Positions 1-6,784 of a stretch of DNA of 16,596 nucleotides are shown here, one piece after another. The notes under the pieces are model-generated. The model saw nothing but the letters and a program-made list of their open reading frames with translations. It did not search any database and was not told the origin of the DNA. This stretch comes from Planctomycetota bacterium (GTDB lineage: Bacteria; Planctomycetota; Planctomycetia; Pirellulales; Pirellulaceae). A program made the translations under genes and the position numbers. Location of the stretch: assembly GCA_029259935.1 (NCBI GenBank), contig JAJDEH010000442.1, forward strand, positions 1 to 16,596, read 5' to 3'. Numbering within the stretch: position 1 is the stretch's first letter; each line of letters opens with the position of its first letter.

Positions 1-45
1 TCCACGATGTCAACGTGGCGCTCTAGCCAACTGAGCTAACCGCCC
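1..45 (-). tRNA. tRNA-Val (GAC), 5' part, cut by the window start
   Basis: Read on the minus strand from 45 down to 1, this is a standard tRNA 5' half. It has a 7-nt acceptor strand GGGCGGT (45-39), TA at positions 8-9, a D stem GCTC/GAGC (36-33 and 23-20) around a 9-nt D loop containing GG, and an anticodon stem CCACG/CGTGG (18-14 and 6-2). The 7-nt loop TTGACAT (13-7) gives anticodon GAC (11-9), which reads the valine codon GUC. The variable arm, T arm and 3' acceptor strand lie outside the window, so the acceptor pairing cannot be checked. It is divergent from thrS. Confidence 0.93.
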
Positions 46-74
46 TAAATTTGGGGCTGCGGTGGCGGAATGTG

Positions 75-91
75 GGTCGCCACTGGCGACC
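75..91. repeat. Perfect 7-bp inverted repeat next to the tRNA -10 box
   Basis: GGTCGCC (75-81), ACT (82-84) and GGCGACC (85-91) form a perfect stem with a 3-nt loop. It abuts the TATAAT box at 92-97 and covers the expected transcription start of the tRNA. It could be an operator or a hairpin in the tRNA leader. Confidence 0.55.
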
Positions 92-120
92 ATTATATCG
101 TTGCCACGACAGGTTTAGAA
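92..120 (-). promoter_or_regulatory. Probable promoter of the tRNA-Val gene
   Basis: The minus strand reads a perfect TATAAT at 97-92, about 47 bases before the tRNA 5' end. A 17-nt spacer leads to only a weak -35 (TTCTAA, 120-115; 3 of 6 to TTGACA). The expected start of transcription is near 85. The -10 match is seen directly; its function is inferred. Confidence 0.5.
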
Positions 121-306
121 TGGGACAATCTGACGGCTTCCAGGTTCAGCGTCAATGGGGACACAACTCGATCCCATCGGAGAGTCGGGTTGTTAGGGGG
201 GATTGCGAGACCTGCAGTTTGCCGTTCCAGCCCGGTTTTCAACTCGGGGCGGCGGCCAACATTCCTTGATACAGGGCCGATGCCGTTGGAAAAGGTGAAC
301 CTTGGC

Positions 307-334
307 TTGCCCCAAGTGTCTCACATCCTATACT
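307..334 (+). promoter_or_regulatory. Candidate thrS promoter
   Basis: TTGCCC (307-312, 4 of 6 to TTGACA), a 16-nt spacer and TATACT (329-334, 5 of 6 to TATAAT). It is the best sigma70-like match I found upstream of thrS and would start transcription near 341. A CTTGG/CCAAG dyad (301-316) overlaps the -35 box. Confidence 0.4.
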
Positions 335-498
335 TTACGTCTTGGCGGTGGACCAGGGATGCGCCCATTCAGGCGGGCTTTTCCTGACCGTTGGGGACCC
401 GTTCCCGCCAGCGACACGTCCGTGTGGATCTCGTTTTGGCTGTCCTTTGTATCGACGGCCAGTCCGGCGGCATTCTCGACATTGGTATCGCGGAGAAT

Positions 499-2502
499 AT
501 GCTCGACGTCAAACTACCCGATGGAAATCTGAAACAGTACGACCATCCCGTCTCTCCCCGCAACGTGGCGGAGGACATTGGCCCGGGTCTGGCCAAAGCG
601 GCCATTGCCGCCGAGGTGGATGGTCAAGTCGTCGGGCTCGACCATCCACTGCCTGCCGAGGGCGAAGTTGGTCTGAGTATTCTTACCAAGAAGGATCCAC
701 AAGCGCTGGCCGTGATACGACATTCCTGCGCGCACATTATGGCACGGGCCGTGATGCGGTTGCATGAAGGCGTACAGTTGGCGTTTGGTCCCACGATCGA
801 CGGCGGTTTCTATTACGACTTCGATTTGGAAAAGCCACTTTCCGAAGATGACTTCCCGGCCATTGAAGCCGAGATGAAGAAGATCATCAAGCTCGACGAA
901 CCTTTTGAACGCATCGAAGAGCCGCGCGACCGGGCTTTGCAAATCTGCCGCGATCTTGATCAATTACTCAAAGTGGAACATATCGAGGAAGGGCTGGCCG
1001 ACCATGAGACGGTCTCGTTCTATCGCCAGGGCGAGTTCCTCGATTTGTGCCGTGGGCCGCATGTCCCTTCGCCCAAGCCGATTGGGGCGTTCAAGCTGCT
1101 GTCGGTTGCCGGTGCCTATTGGAAAGGCGATCAATCACGCAAGCAATTGCAGCGGCTCTACGGGACGGCGTTCTTTAACAAACAAGATCTACAAGAACAC
1201 ATTGATCGTATCGCGGAAGCGAAAAAACGCGACCACCGCGTGCTTGGCAAACAGCTTGACCTGTTCTCCATCAGTCCGTTGGTTGGTTCCGGCTTGGTCT
1301 TGTGGCATCCCAAGGGCGCCAGGATTCGTTCGATGCTGGAGTCGTTTGTCAAGGACGAACTCGAACAACGCGGTTATGAGCCGGTCTACACGCCCAACAT
1401 TGGGCGGGTCGAGCTGTACGAAACGTCCGGACATTTCCCGTACTATTCGGACAGCCAATTCGCGCCCATCGTGATGGAGCAGGAAGAGCGGTACTTGCTC
1501 AAGCCGATGAATTGCCCGCACCACACCATGATTTATAAGGCCCGGCCGCGCAGCTATCGCGAGTTGCCGTTGCGGTTGGCCGAGTTCGGCACGGTTTATC
1601 GCTATGAGCAATCAGGCGAGCTGTCAGGCATGACGCGAGTTCGCGGATTCACGCAAGACGACGCGCATATCTTCTGCACGGAAGCGCAAGTAGCCGACGA
1701 GTTTCGCGGTTGCATTTCCATGACGCAATTCGTGCTGGATTGCCTCGGTTTGGAGAATTATCGCGTGCGGCTTGGCTTTCGTGACCCGAAAAGCGATAAG
1801 TACGTGGGTGCTGATGCAAGTTGGCGCCAAGCAGAGCAGTCATTGACGGAAGTTTGCGATAGCCTGCGGATGGAGTACGAAATTGAACCGGGTGAGGCAG
1901 CCTTTTATGGACCGAAGGCCGATTTCGTGGTCACGGATTGCCTGGGCCGAGAGTGGCAGTTGGGCACCGTCCAATTGGACTACAACCTGCCCAGCCAGGA
2001 TCGATTCGCATTGGAGTATATCGGGGCCGACAATACGGCTCATCAACCGGTGATGATCCATCGCGCCCCCCTCGGATCGATGGAACGGTTTATCGGCGTG
2101 CTGATCGAGCACTTTGCCGGCTCGTTTCCCCTGTGGCTCGCGCCGGAACAAGTTCGGGTGCTGACCGTCAGCGAGAAATCTCAAGAGTACGGGCAGCAAG
2201 TCGAGCGGCAAGTCCGCGAGGCTCACTTGCGGGTAAGTGCTGATTTTCGGGCCGAAAAGCTGGGTGCCAAGATTCGCGATGCCCAGATCGAGCGAATCCC
2301 CTACATGTTGGTTGTGGGCGAAAAGGACGCGGAGGCTGGCACGGTCTCGGTGCGAGACGGCTTCGAAAACGAAAACCTTGGCGCGCTAAAAATTGGCGAA
2401 GCCATCGAGCGGCTGCAAGCGGAAGTTCAGGCGCGTACGGTCCGCAAGACCTTCGGGGGTGACGCTGGACTTGGCGACCGCGGGGCCGCGAATGAATATT
2501 GA
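499..2502 (+). CDS. thrS: Threonyl-tRNA synthetase
   Basis: Charges tRNA-Thr with threonine in the cytoplasm (class II aminoacyl-tRNA synthetase). From ATG 499 the protein has 667 residues, against 642 in E. coli. Domains in order: TGS (about 1-65); an editing/SAD domain with HxxxH (H75, H79) and the second part of the site in DLCRGPH (C184, H188); the class II core (about 250-545) with motif 2 around YRYEQSGE and R380; and motif 3 around [11 protein letters not shown]. It ends in an anticodon-binding domain (about 550-650). The expected zinc ligands C339, H390 and H521 are all present. The frame is open back to an ATG at 391, but the extra 36 residues resemble no part of the family. ATG 499 begins exactly at the TGS domain and follows GGAG (492-495), an unusually close 3-nt spacing. 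The last ~18 residues are a poorly conserved tail. Confidence 0.96.
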   Translation: MLDVKLPDGNLKQYDHPVSPRNVAEDIGPGLAKAAIAAEVDGQVVGLDHPLPAEGEVGLSILTKKDPQALAVIRHSCAHIMARAVMRLHEGVQLAFGPTIDGGFYYDFDLEKPLSEDDFPAIEAEMKKIIKLDEPFERIEEPRDRALQICRDLDQLLKVEHIEEGLADHETVSFYRQGEFLDLCRGPHVPSPKPIGAFKLLSVAGAYWKGDQSRKQLQRLYGTAFFNKQDLQEHIDRIAEAKKRDHRVLGKQLDLFSISPLVGSGLVLWHPKGARIRSMLESFVKDELEQRGYEPVYTPNIGRVELYETSGHFPYYSDSQFAPIVMEQEERYLLKPMNCPHHTMIYKARPRSYRELPLRLAEFGTVYRYEQSGELSGMTRVRGFTQDDAHIFCTEAQVADEFRGCISMTQFVLDCLGLENYRVRLGFRDPKSDKYVGADASWRQAEQSLTEVCDSLRMEYEIEPGEAAFYGPKADFVVTDCLGREWQLGTVQLDYNLPSQDRFALEYIGADNTAHQPVMIHRAPLGSMERFIGVLIEHFAGSFPLWLAPEQVRVLTVSEKSQEYGQQVERQVREAHLRVSADFRAEKLGAKIRDAQIERIPYMLVVGEKDAEAGTVSVRDGFENENLGALKIGEAIERLQAEVQARTVRKTFGGDAGLGDRGAANEY

Positions 2503-2532
2503 GACTCATCGTTGGGAAAAACTGCGTCCCTC

Positions 2533-2567
2533 AGGGCCTCATGTTCCACAATTCAGAAGCCCTTTTT
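2533..2567 (+). terminator. Possible terminator between thrS and infC
   Basis: AGGGC (2533-2537) pairs with GCCCT (2559-2563), followed directly by four more T. The loop is long (21 nt) and the stem only 5 bp, so this may be a weak or leaky terminator or chance. If real, infC would need its own promoter in the remaining ~130 bases. Confidence 0.3.
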
Positions 2568-2681
2568 GCTTGATAACTGTTGACGCGTGGGCAGTTCCTC
2601 GCCGATACTCATTAGGCTGTAGACGCTGTCGTCGACGGCCCCTAACGTCGTGTTAGTGTATTCGTCAGTTTCCACAATAGG

Positions 2682-2698
2682 AAAGGAAAACGAAAATC
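2682..2698 (+). promoter_or_regulatory. Ribosome-binding site and ATC start codon of infC
   Basis: AAAGGA (2682-2687) lies 8 bases before an ATC codon at 2696-2698. An in-frame TAG at 2678-2680 limits any upstream extension. Between it and the first plausible standard start (GTG 2780) there is no ATG, GTG or TTG in frame. The IF3 N-terminal sequence INDQIRI lies entirely before that GTG, so translation must begin at a non-standard codon, most simply this ATC. E. coli infC is known to start at AUU, which lets IF3 repress its own synthesis. Confidence 0.85.
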
Positions 2699-3199
2699 GA
2701 TCGAAATCAAACTAGGATCAATGATCAAATCCGTATCACGCCCATCCGAGTTGTTTCCGAGGAAGGAGAACAACTGGGAGTGATTTCGACTGAAGACGCG
2801 TTAACTCGTGCTCGAGAAGCCGGGTTGGACTTGGTCGAGGTGGCACCGAACGAAAGGCCGCCCGTTTGCCGGATCATGGATTACGGCAAGTACAAATATG
2901 ATCGCAGCAAAAAAAACAAAGGTGGAGCGACCCACCATACGAAGACCAAGGAAATCCGTCTGCGTCCGAAAACCGGCCAGCACGACATTGATTTCAAAGT
3001 CAAAAAGGCGATCGGGTTCCTGCAACACAAGGATAAAGTGCAGGTGACCGTCATTTTCCGAGGCCGCGAAATGGCCCACATCGAAGAAGGCCGCAAAGTG
3101 ATGGATGGCGTCGTCCAGCAACTCGTGGAACACGGCAAGCTTGAGTCGTTCCCGCAACAAAACGCTCGCCGGATGACGTGCATGATCGCGCCGAAGTAG
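2696..3199 (+). CDS. infC: Translation initiation factor IF-3
   Basis: Binds the 30S ribosomal subunit, keeps it free of 50S and rejects initiation at non-standard codons. With the ATC start the protein has 167 residues (about 180 in E. coli). The N-terminal domain (about 8-78) opens with the typical INDQIRI...RVV..EGEQLGV and contains the IF3 signature [15 protein letters not shown] (about 58-72). A lysine-rich linker follows, then a C-terminal domain (about 84-165) with [14 protein letters not shown] and [11 protein letters not shown] call from the first standard start, GTG 2780, would delete 28 conserved residues. It lies 193 bases after thrS, a common neighbour. The usual downstream partners rpmI and rplT are absent; the next gene is on the opposite strand. 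Confidence 0.95.
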   Translation: MDRNQTRINDQIRITPIRVVSEEGEQLGVISTEDALTRAREAGLDLVEVAPNERPPVCRIMDYGKYKYDRSKKNKGGATHHTKTKEIRLRPKTGQHDIDFKVKKAIGFLQHKDKVQVTVIFRGREMAHIEEGRKVMDGVVQQLVEHGKLESFPQQNARRMTCMIAPK

Positions 3200-3238
3200 A
3201 TCGTTGCGGGCAATCAGCTTGTTTCTTTTCTTTGGGTT

Positions 3239-3259
3239 CCGCCGAGCGGGTAATTTTTT
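3239..3259 (+). terminator. Weak candidate terminator after infC
   Basis: CCGC (3239-3242), CGA and GCGG (3246-3249) form a short stem, followed four bases later by TTTTTT (3254-3259). It is 40 bases after the infC stop and before a convergent gene, where a terminator is expected. The stem is only 4 bp. Confidence 0.35.
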
Positions 3260-3298
3260 ACGCCCTAAGGGTTGGTGTGCGCCACTTTCGGCGTGCGG

Positions 3299-3496
3299 CT
3301 ACGCGTCCCAGAGTGGGTAGTAGACCGCAAACAAGATAAACGTGCCTGCCCTCCAAATCGCAACCACCACGATCCACGTTGCGATCGCTTGCCAGACGCG
3401 GCGCTGGCTGGCAGTCTTCGCGTCCTTCTGAACTCTCGTCGGCAATCGGCGGTTCTTCAGTGAATTGTCGGGACTCTGGTAAGGGTTTTCATCCAC
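3299..3496 (-). CDS. Small single-pass membrane protein with an N-terminal NPYxSP motif
   Basis: Function unknown. The 65-residue product begins MDENPYQSPD, a start that recurs in many planctomycete membrane proteins. A basic middle (residues ~15-35) is followed by one hydrophobic segment (about 36-58, rich in A, I, V, W and F) ending near the C-terminus. The start codon is GTG (3496-3494). No good ribosome-binding site precedes it, so the start rests on the position of the NPYxSP motif. It lies 42 bases downstream of the phosphoesterase gene on the same strand and could share its transcript. The shortness leaves some doubt, but the composition and N-terminus make chance unlikely. Confidence 0.7.
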   Translation of the reverse strand: MDENPYQSPDNSLKNRRLPTRVQKDAKTASQRRVWQAIATWIVVVAIWRAGTFILFAVYYPLWDA

Positions 3497-3538
3497 GGCG
3501 ATATGGAATCGATTGAGCTTTGATGGACGGTTGACCTA

Positions 3539-4432
3539 CTACCACCGATAGGTTTCTTGTTTTCGATGCCCAGCGATTCGAATCGAACCGTCCTCGAAAA
3601 GATCCATCGTCGAGTACCCATTGTTCTCGGTACCTGCCCCTTCGACCATCGCCACCAGCGTGCAGTAGTGGATGCCGGCGATCTCGTTGTAATCGTTCTT
3701 GTGGCTGTGGCCCTGAAAGACGGCGATCACCTTGCCCGACTCTTCCATCACTCGGCGAACCTGCTGGCAATTCTTGACGCCGTAATGATTGCTTACGTCG
3801 AGTCGCTGATGGGCGAAGACGATCGTCTTTCCCCCGGCGGCCTGAAGGTCGGCCCGCAGCCACTCGACCTGTTCTTCCGGAATGTTCGGATCGGTCCACT
3901 GAAAGTTCTTTCGACCATAAGGCGTGCCGTCGCTGCGAAAACACGAATCGAGTACGACGAAATGGTATCCGCCTTGGTCGAACGAGTAATACGACTTCTG
4001 CTGGCCGACGCCCTCCAGAAACTCGCCCTTCGTCAATGTGTGGACGCAGTGATTTCCCAACACGTAGTGCTTCTTGCCGGGCAGCACGGTGAAGTCCTTG
4101 TTGATCCGCTGGAGGTATTTTTTTTCGACTTCGACCGAGTCGGCGGCATCGATAAAGTCGCCAAGCTCGACGACAAAGTCGGGCTGGTCTTCATGAAACC
4201 GCGCGGCGGCTTCTTCCAGCTTGACAAGGGTCTCCCGATAGTGGCGTGACCCCGCGGGCGGTTTGTCGGCGTAGTGCAAGTCGGTAACCAGGCCCACGCG
4301 AGTTTGGCGCTTTGCATTGGGCTCGACCGCGAACAACGTGGGAACATTCGAGCAGCCAACGCCTGCTCCCAATAGGATCATCGAACCGTTTCGGATGAAC
4401 GCTCGTCGGCTGACTTGAGTTGATTTTTCCAT
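3539..4432 (-). CDS. Exported calcineurin-like metallophosphoesterase
   Basis: Predicted two-metal phosphoesterase acting outside the cytoplasm; the substrate is unknown. The 297-residue protein starts with a Tat-type signal (SRRAFIRNG at 8-16, then a hydrophobic stretch ending near GVGC, residues 24-27). The C27 context is a poor lipobox, so a lipoprotein is possible but not favoured. The metal motifs are complete and in order: DLH (D51, H53), GDFID (D92), GNH (N127, H128), FAHQ (H208) and GHSH (H242, H244). ATG 4432 is preceded by AAGAG at 7 bases. It is divergent from the DUF1501 gene at 4819, and a small membrane protein gene follows. The motif set fits the Metallophos family; the exact subfamily is not resolvable here. 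Confidence 0.9.
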   Translation of the reverse strand: MEKSTQVSRRAFIRNGSMILLGAGVGCSNVPTLFAVEPNAKRQTRVGLVTDLHYADKPPAGSRHYRETLVKLEEAAARFHEDQPDFVVELGDFIDAADSVEVEKKYLQRINKDFTVLPGKKHYVLGNHCVHTLTKGEFLEGVGQQKSYYSFDQGGYHFVVLDSCFRSDGTPYGRKNFQWTDPNIPEEQVEWLRADLQAAGGKTIVFAHQRLDVSNHYGVKNCQQVRRVMEESGKVIAVFQGHSHKNDYNEIAGIHYCTLVAMVEGAGTENNGYSTMDLFEDGSIRIAGHRKQETYRW

Positions 4433-4625
4433 CGGTGCACTCTTGGGTGTTGGAACCAGGGGAATCTCATCTTATCAACCTGTCGCTATTGGACGCCAAC
4501 GAGGCCGAGCCGCGAGCCAGTTACGAACGGCCGCTCGGCTGCGGCACGCCGACCCGATGCTTCCGCCAGGAAGGTCCGCTGTTGACATATCTCATTAACT
4601 CACAGCAACTTAGGTTGTTTTGTTA

Positions 4626-4655
4626 TTTACACGCATCACGGTTGCCGACTATACT
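4626..4655 (+). promoter_or_regulatory. Candidate promoter for the first DUF1501 gene
   Basis: TTTACA (4626-4631, 5 of 6), an 18-nt spacer and TATACT (4650-4655, 5 of 6). It gives a leader of about 157 nt. A second possible -10, TATGAT at 4744-4749, is nearer the gene but lacks a good -35. Confidence 0.4.
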
Positions 4656-4735
4656 ATTAGCCGCCCAATTGTGGTTACCCGGCTGGGCCATCCTTCCTAA
4701 TTTTACCCACCATAGTTGATTTCCATTCGCCCCGA

Positions 4736-4759
4736 CCGAGTGATATGATTCACGCTCGG
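4736..4759. repeat. Dyad symmetry centred on a TATGAT box
   Basis: CCGA (4736-4739) and GTGA (4740-4743) pair with TCAC (4750-4753) and TCGG (4756-4759), leaving a GC bulge. The centre is TATGAT, a possible -10 element. It could be an operator or a leader hairpin for the DUF1501 gene. Confidence 0.45.
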
Positions 4760-4760
4760 G

Positions 4761-4798
4761 TTCGTTTCACGATTGAGAATTCGTTTCACGATAGAGAA
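4761..4798 (+). repeat. Tandem direct repeat, 2 x 19 bp
   Basis: The unit TTCGTTTCACGATTGAGAA (4761-4779) is followed without gap by TTCGTTTCACGATAGAGAA (4780-4798). The two differ at one position. It ends 5 bases before the GAGGAG ribosome-binding site of the DUF1501 gene, so it lies in the leader. Confidence 0.9.
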
Positions 4799-4818
4799 TC
4801 AGTGAGGAGCGTTCGCCT

Positions 4819-6201
4819 GTGTCGAGATCCAGTCAGAGTCGGACCGGTTGTTCGGAGTTTCGTAACCTGCTGAAGTCCTCGACTCGCCGCAGTTTTTTAC
4901 AAGCGGGCGTGTTGGGAACCATGGGCTTCTCGCTGGCGGACTTGTTGCGATCCGAGGCACTGGCAGGCGCGAAATCATCGGGACTGAAATCGGTCATCAT
5001 CCTCTGGATGCGCGGCGGTCCCAGCCAACATGAAACTTGGGACCCCAAACCGGCGGCACCGGTGGAATATCGTGGTTATTTTGGTGCCATCCCAAGCAAG
5101 GTTCCGGGGATTCAGCTTTGCGACTTATTGCCCAAGTGCGCCGCGATCATGGATAAATGGTCGATCATTCGCAGCCTCAATCATAAAGATGCGGGCCATT
5201 CGGCGGGCGACCAGTTTTGTTTTACCGGTTATCCCAACGAGGGCGCGCCGGATACCAACACCAAGCCCAGTTGCGGCGCGATTGTCGCCAAGCAACTGCA
5301 GCATCGAAATCCGCAACTGCCGGCCTATGTGATGGTGCCGCGGATGGTGCCCGGAACCGACTCCGCCTATCTAGGGCCCGCGTATAAGCCGTTTGAAACC
5401 CAGGCCGATCCGGCCAGCGAAGGCCCGTTCAACGTGCCCAACCTGGGTCTGCCAACAGGTCTCTCGCTAGACCGCTTGGGCAGCCGCCGCAGCCTGTTGA
5501 ACCAGTTCGATCAAGTTCGCGCCGGGGCAGATAAGAGCGGCCGCCTGGAAGCACTCGATGCCTTTCAACAGCAGGCTTGGGAAATCGTCACGAATTCAAA
5601 AGCCCGCGATGCGTTCGATCTAGATGCGGAACCGGCGGCGGTTCGCCAGCGGTATGGATTCATGCCGGCCTATAAGGCACCAACTCCCGACCGCTGCGGC
5701 GTGCCGGCCTGGAGTCAGCGGCTGTTGCTGGCCCGGCGATTGGTCGAATCGGGCGTTCGTTTGGTGACGGTCGATTGCCGCTGGTGGGATACGCACGTCA
5801 AGGGTTACGAAACCATGCGCGACGGATTCTTGCCGCGCTGGGATCAAGCCTACTCGGCGCTAATCGAAGACCTGGACCAACGCGGCCTGTTGGATTCGAC
5901 AATGGTCTTGTCTTGGGGAGAATTTGGCCGCACGCCGAAAGTGAACGCGACGGGCGGACGCGACCATTACCCGAATGTCTTTAGCGCCGCGCTGGCGGGC
6001 GGCGGTATCCAAGGCGGCCGTGTGGTGGGAGCCTCGGATTCGAAAGGTGCCTTGCCACAGGATAATCCGAAATCGCCACCCGATGTGTTGGCCACGGTCT
6101 ATCGGCATCTCGGCATCGATACCCGAACCAGTTACCTGGATAACGCCGGGCGTCCCATCCCCGTCCTAACCGACGGCAAACCGATCAACGAATTATTTTA
6201 A
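4819..6201 (+). CDS. DUF1501 family Tat-exported protein (copy A)
   Basis: The molecular function is not established. The family is placed with alkaline-phosphatase-like folds, but no activity is proven. The 460-residue product has a twin-arginine signal (STRRSFLQAG, about 21-30, then a hydrophobic stretch), so it is probably exported folded. Family landmarks are VIILWMRGGPSQHETWDPKP (about 59-78), IRSLNH...GHSAGDQ, SWGEFGRTP with GRDHYP, and the C-terminal GRPIPVLTDGKPI. The start is GTG 4819, supported by GAGGAG (4804-4809) at 9 bases. Most family members sit beside a DUF1549/DUF1553 gene; this one does not, being flanked by a phosphoesterase and a small lipoprotein. It is a paralogue of the protein at 15120-16502 and has the same length. 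Confidence 0.93.
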   Translation: MSRSSQSRTGCSEFRNLLKSSTRRSFLQAGVLGTMGFSLADLLRSEALAGAKSSGLKSVIILWMRGGPSQHETWDPKPAAPVEYRGYFGAIPSKVPGIQLCDLLPKCAAIMDKWSIIRSLNHKDAGHSAGDQFCFTGYPNEGAPDTNTKPSCGAIVAKQLQHRNPQLPAYVMVPRMVPGTDSAYLGPAYKPFETQADPASEGPFNVPNLGLPTGLSLDRLGSRRSLLNQFDQVRAGADKSGRLEALDAFQQQAWEIVTNSKARDAFDLDAEPAAVRQRYGFMPAYKAPTPDRCGVPAWSQRLLLARRLVESGVRLVTVDCRWWDTHVKGYETMRDGFLPRWDQAYSALIEDLDQRGLLDSTMVLSWGEFGRTPKVNATGGRDHYPNVFSAALAGGGIQGGRVVGASDSKGALPQDNPKSPPDVLATVYRHLGIDTRTSYLDNAGRPIPVLTDGKPINELF

Positions 6202-6238
6202 TGAGGCAGTGCCTCAGACCAATGCGAGCTATCGCTCG
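6202..6238 (+). repeat. Two adjacent hairpins directly after the DUF1501 stop codon
   Basis: TGAGGCA-G-TGCCTCA (6202-6216) is a perfect odd palindrome starting on the base after the TAA stop. CGAGC (6225-6229) and GCTCG (6234-6238) form a second stem with loop TATC. There is no T-run, so this is not a classic intrinsic terminator. It may mark transcript-end processing or protect the 3' end. Confidence 0.5.
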
Positions 6239-6322
6239 GGCTTGAATACCCGCTCCCGTTGGTCGCTAAACTTGACTCAAGAGCAACAGCTTTCATCCAC
6301 ATCGCCTCGGGCCAATTTGAGC

Positions 6323-6784
6323 ATGGTTCGCCGACTTCTGAAGTTTCATTTCGTCTTTTTAGCCGCCGGCCTCCTCGCGGGCTGCGAATCTTCTCCCTCG
6401 GCGGAATCGGTCGCCACCACCCAGTTGATCGGCAAGTGGAGCGGCCGGTTGGAAATTCAGAAAGACGCGCTGCGCGATCCATCCTTCCCGGTCAAGAATC
6501 CGGCAGTACTGAAGTCCGGGAAAACGGTCTTCCACTTCAAATACAACCATGCCGGAGTCATTGAAAACCAAGTCGGCGGTTTGATCTCAAAAACTCTTAT
6601 CAATTGGCAAGTCACCGACGTCGACGGAGACAAGGTTTCCATTGAAATCGGTACGCGCGACAAACCATCCGAATCGCGGCCGTCGGGAACAATCGTGTTG
6701 ACGTTCGAGGACGACGACCACTTCCAGCTAACGCGGCAGTTCGGCAATTACGCCTCATCCTACGAGCGAGTCAAGAGCCCTTAA
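6323..6784 (+). CDS. Small secreted lipoprotein, function unknown
   Basis: From ATG 6323 the 153-residue product begins MVRRLLKFHFVFLAAGLLAGCESS, a textbook lipoprotein signal with lipobox LAGC (C21). The mature part has LIGKWSGRLE followed by alternating hydrophobic segments (TVFHFKYN, INWQVTDVDGDKVSIEIG, GTIVLTFEDDDHFQL). The pattern suggests a small beta-barrel or sandwich of lipocalin-like type, but I cannot assign a family. The frame is open back to 6209; ATG 6323 is chosen because it begins the signal peptide. No strong ribosome-binding site is visible. It lies 121 bases after DUF1501 copy A and may share its transcript. Its stop codon overlaps that of the convergent M56 gene in the palindrome TTAA. 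Confidence 0.8.
   Translation: MVRRLLKFHFVFLAAGLLAGCESSPSAESVATTQLIGKWSGRLEIQKDALRDPSFPVKNPAVLKSGKTVFHFKYNHAGVIENQVGGLISKTLINWQVTDVDGDKVSIEIGTRDKPSESRPSGTIVLTFEDDDHFQLTRQFGNYASSYERVKSP

Larger units (their letters stand above)
46..498. other. Non-coding region between divergent tRNA-Val and thrS
   Basis: I see no convincing gene in these 453 bases. Short open frames here show no family features, signal peptide or ribosome-binding site. The region holds the tRNA promoter (92-120), the dyad 75-91 and a candidate thrS promoter (307-334). It also holds small inverted repeats: CTTGG/CCAAG at 301-305 and 312-316 over the -35 box, and ACACG/CGTGT at 414-425. A short G+C element followed by TTTT lies at 363-382 (GCCC 363-366, GGGC 375-378). 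The thrS leader would be about 158 nt if the promoter is right, long enough for control by RNA structure. I could not identify a T-box. Confidence 0.5.
4433..4818. other. Non-coding region between divergent phosphoesterase and DUF1501 genes
   Basis: I see no gene in these 386 bases. The right half (about 4580-4720) is AT-richer than its surroundings and holds the candidate promoter 4626-4655. It is followed by an imperfect dyad around a TATGAT box (4736-4759) and a two-unit tandem repeat (4761-4798) just before the DUF1501 ribosome-binding site. No clear promoter for the minus-strand gene was found. Confidence 0.5.

Noticed and set aside
361..382. Attenuator in the thrS leader
   Set aside because: The GCCC/GGGC stem is only 4 bp before TTTT, with no clear competing structure or T-box specifier; noted only within the intergenic entry.
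391..498. 36-residue N-terminal extension of ThrRS
   Set aside because: The extension does not resemble any ThrRS segment, whereas ATG 499 begins exactly at the TGS domain after GGAG.
342..767. 141-codon plus-strand frame in the thrS leader and start
   Set aside because: It runs out of frame into thrS, with low-complexity R/S/G-rich composition typical of a shifted G+C-rich frame.
2642..2656. CTAAC-GTCGT-GTTAG hairpin before infC as a REP copy
   Set aside because: It shares only the CTAAC/GTTAG letters with the 11047-11162 elements; loop and flanks differ, so it is probably chance.
3557..4249. 230-codon open frame on the plus strand
   Set aside because: It is antisense to the phosphoesterase gene, which has all five metal motifs.
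4739..4800. CRISPR-like repeat at the tandem duplication
   Set aside because: The two units abut with no spacer and there are only two, so it is not a CRISPR array.
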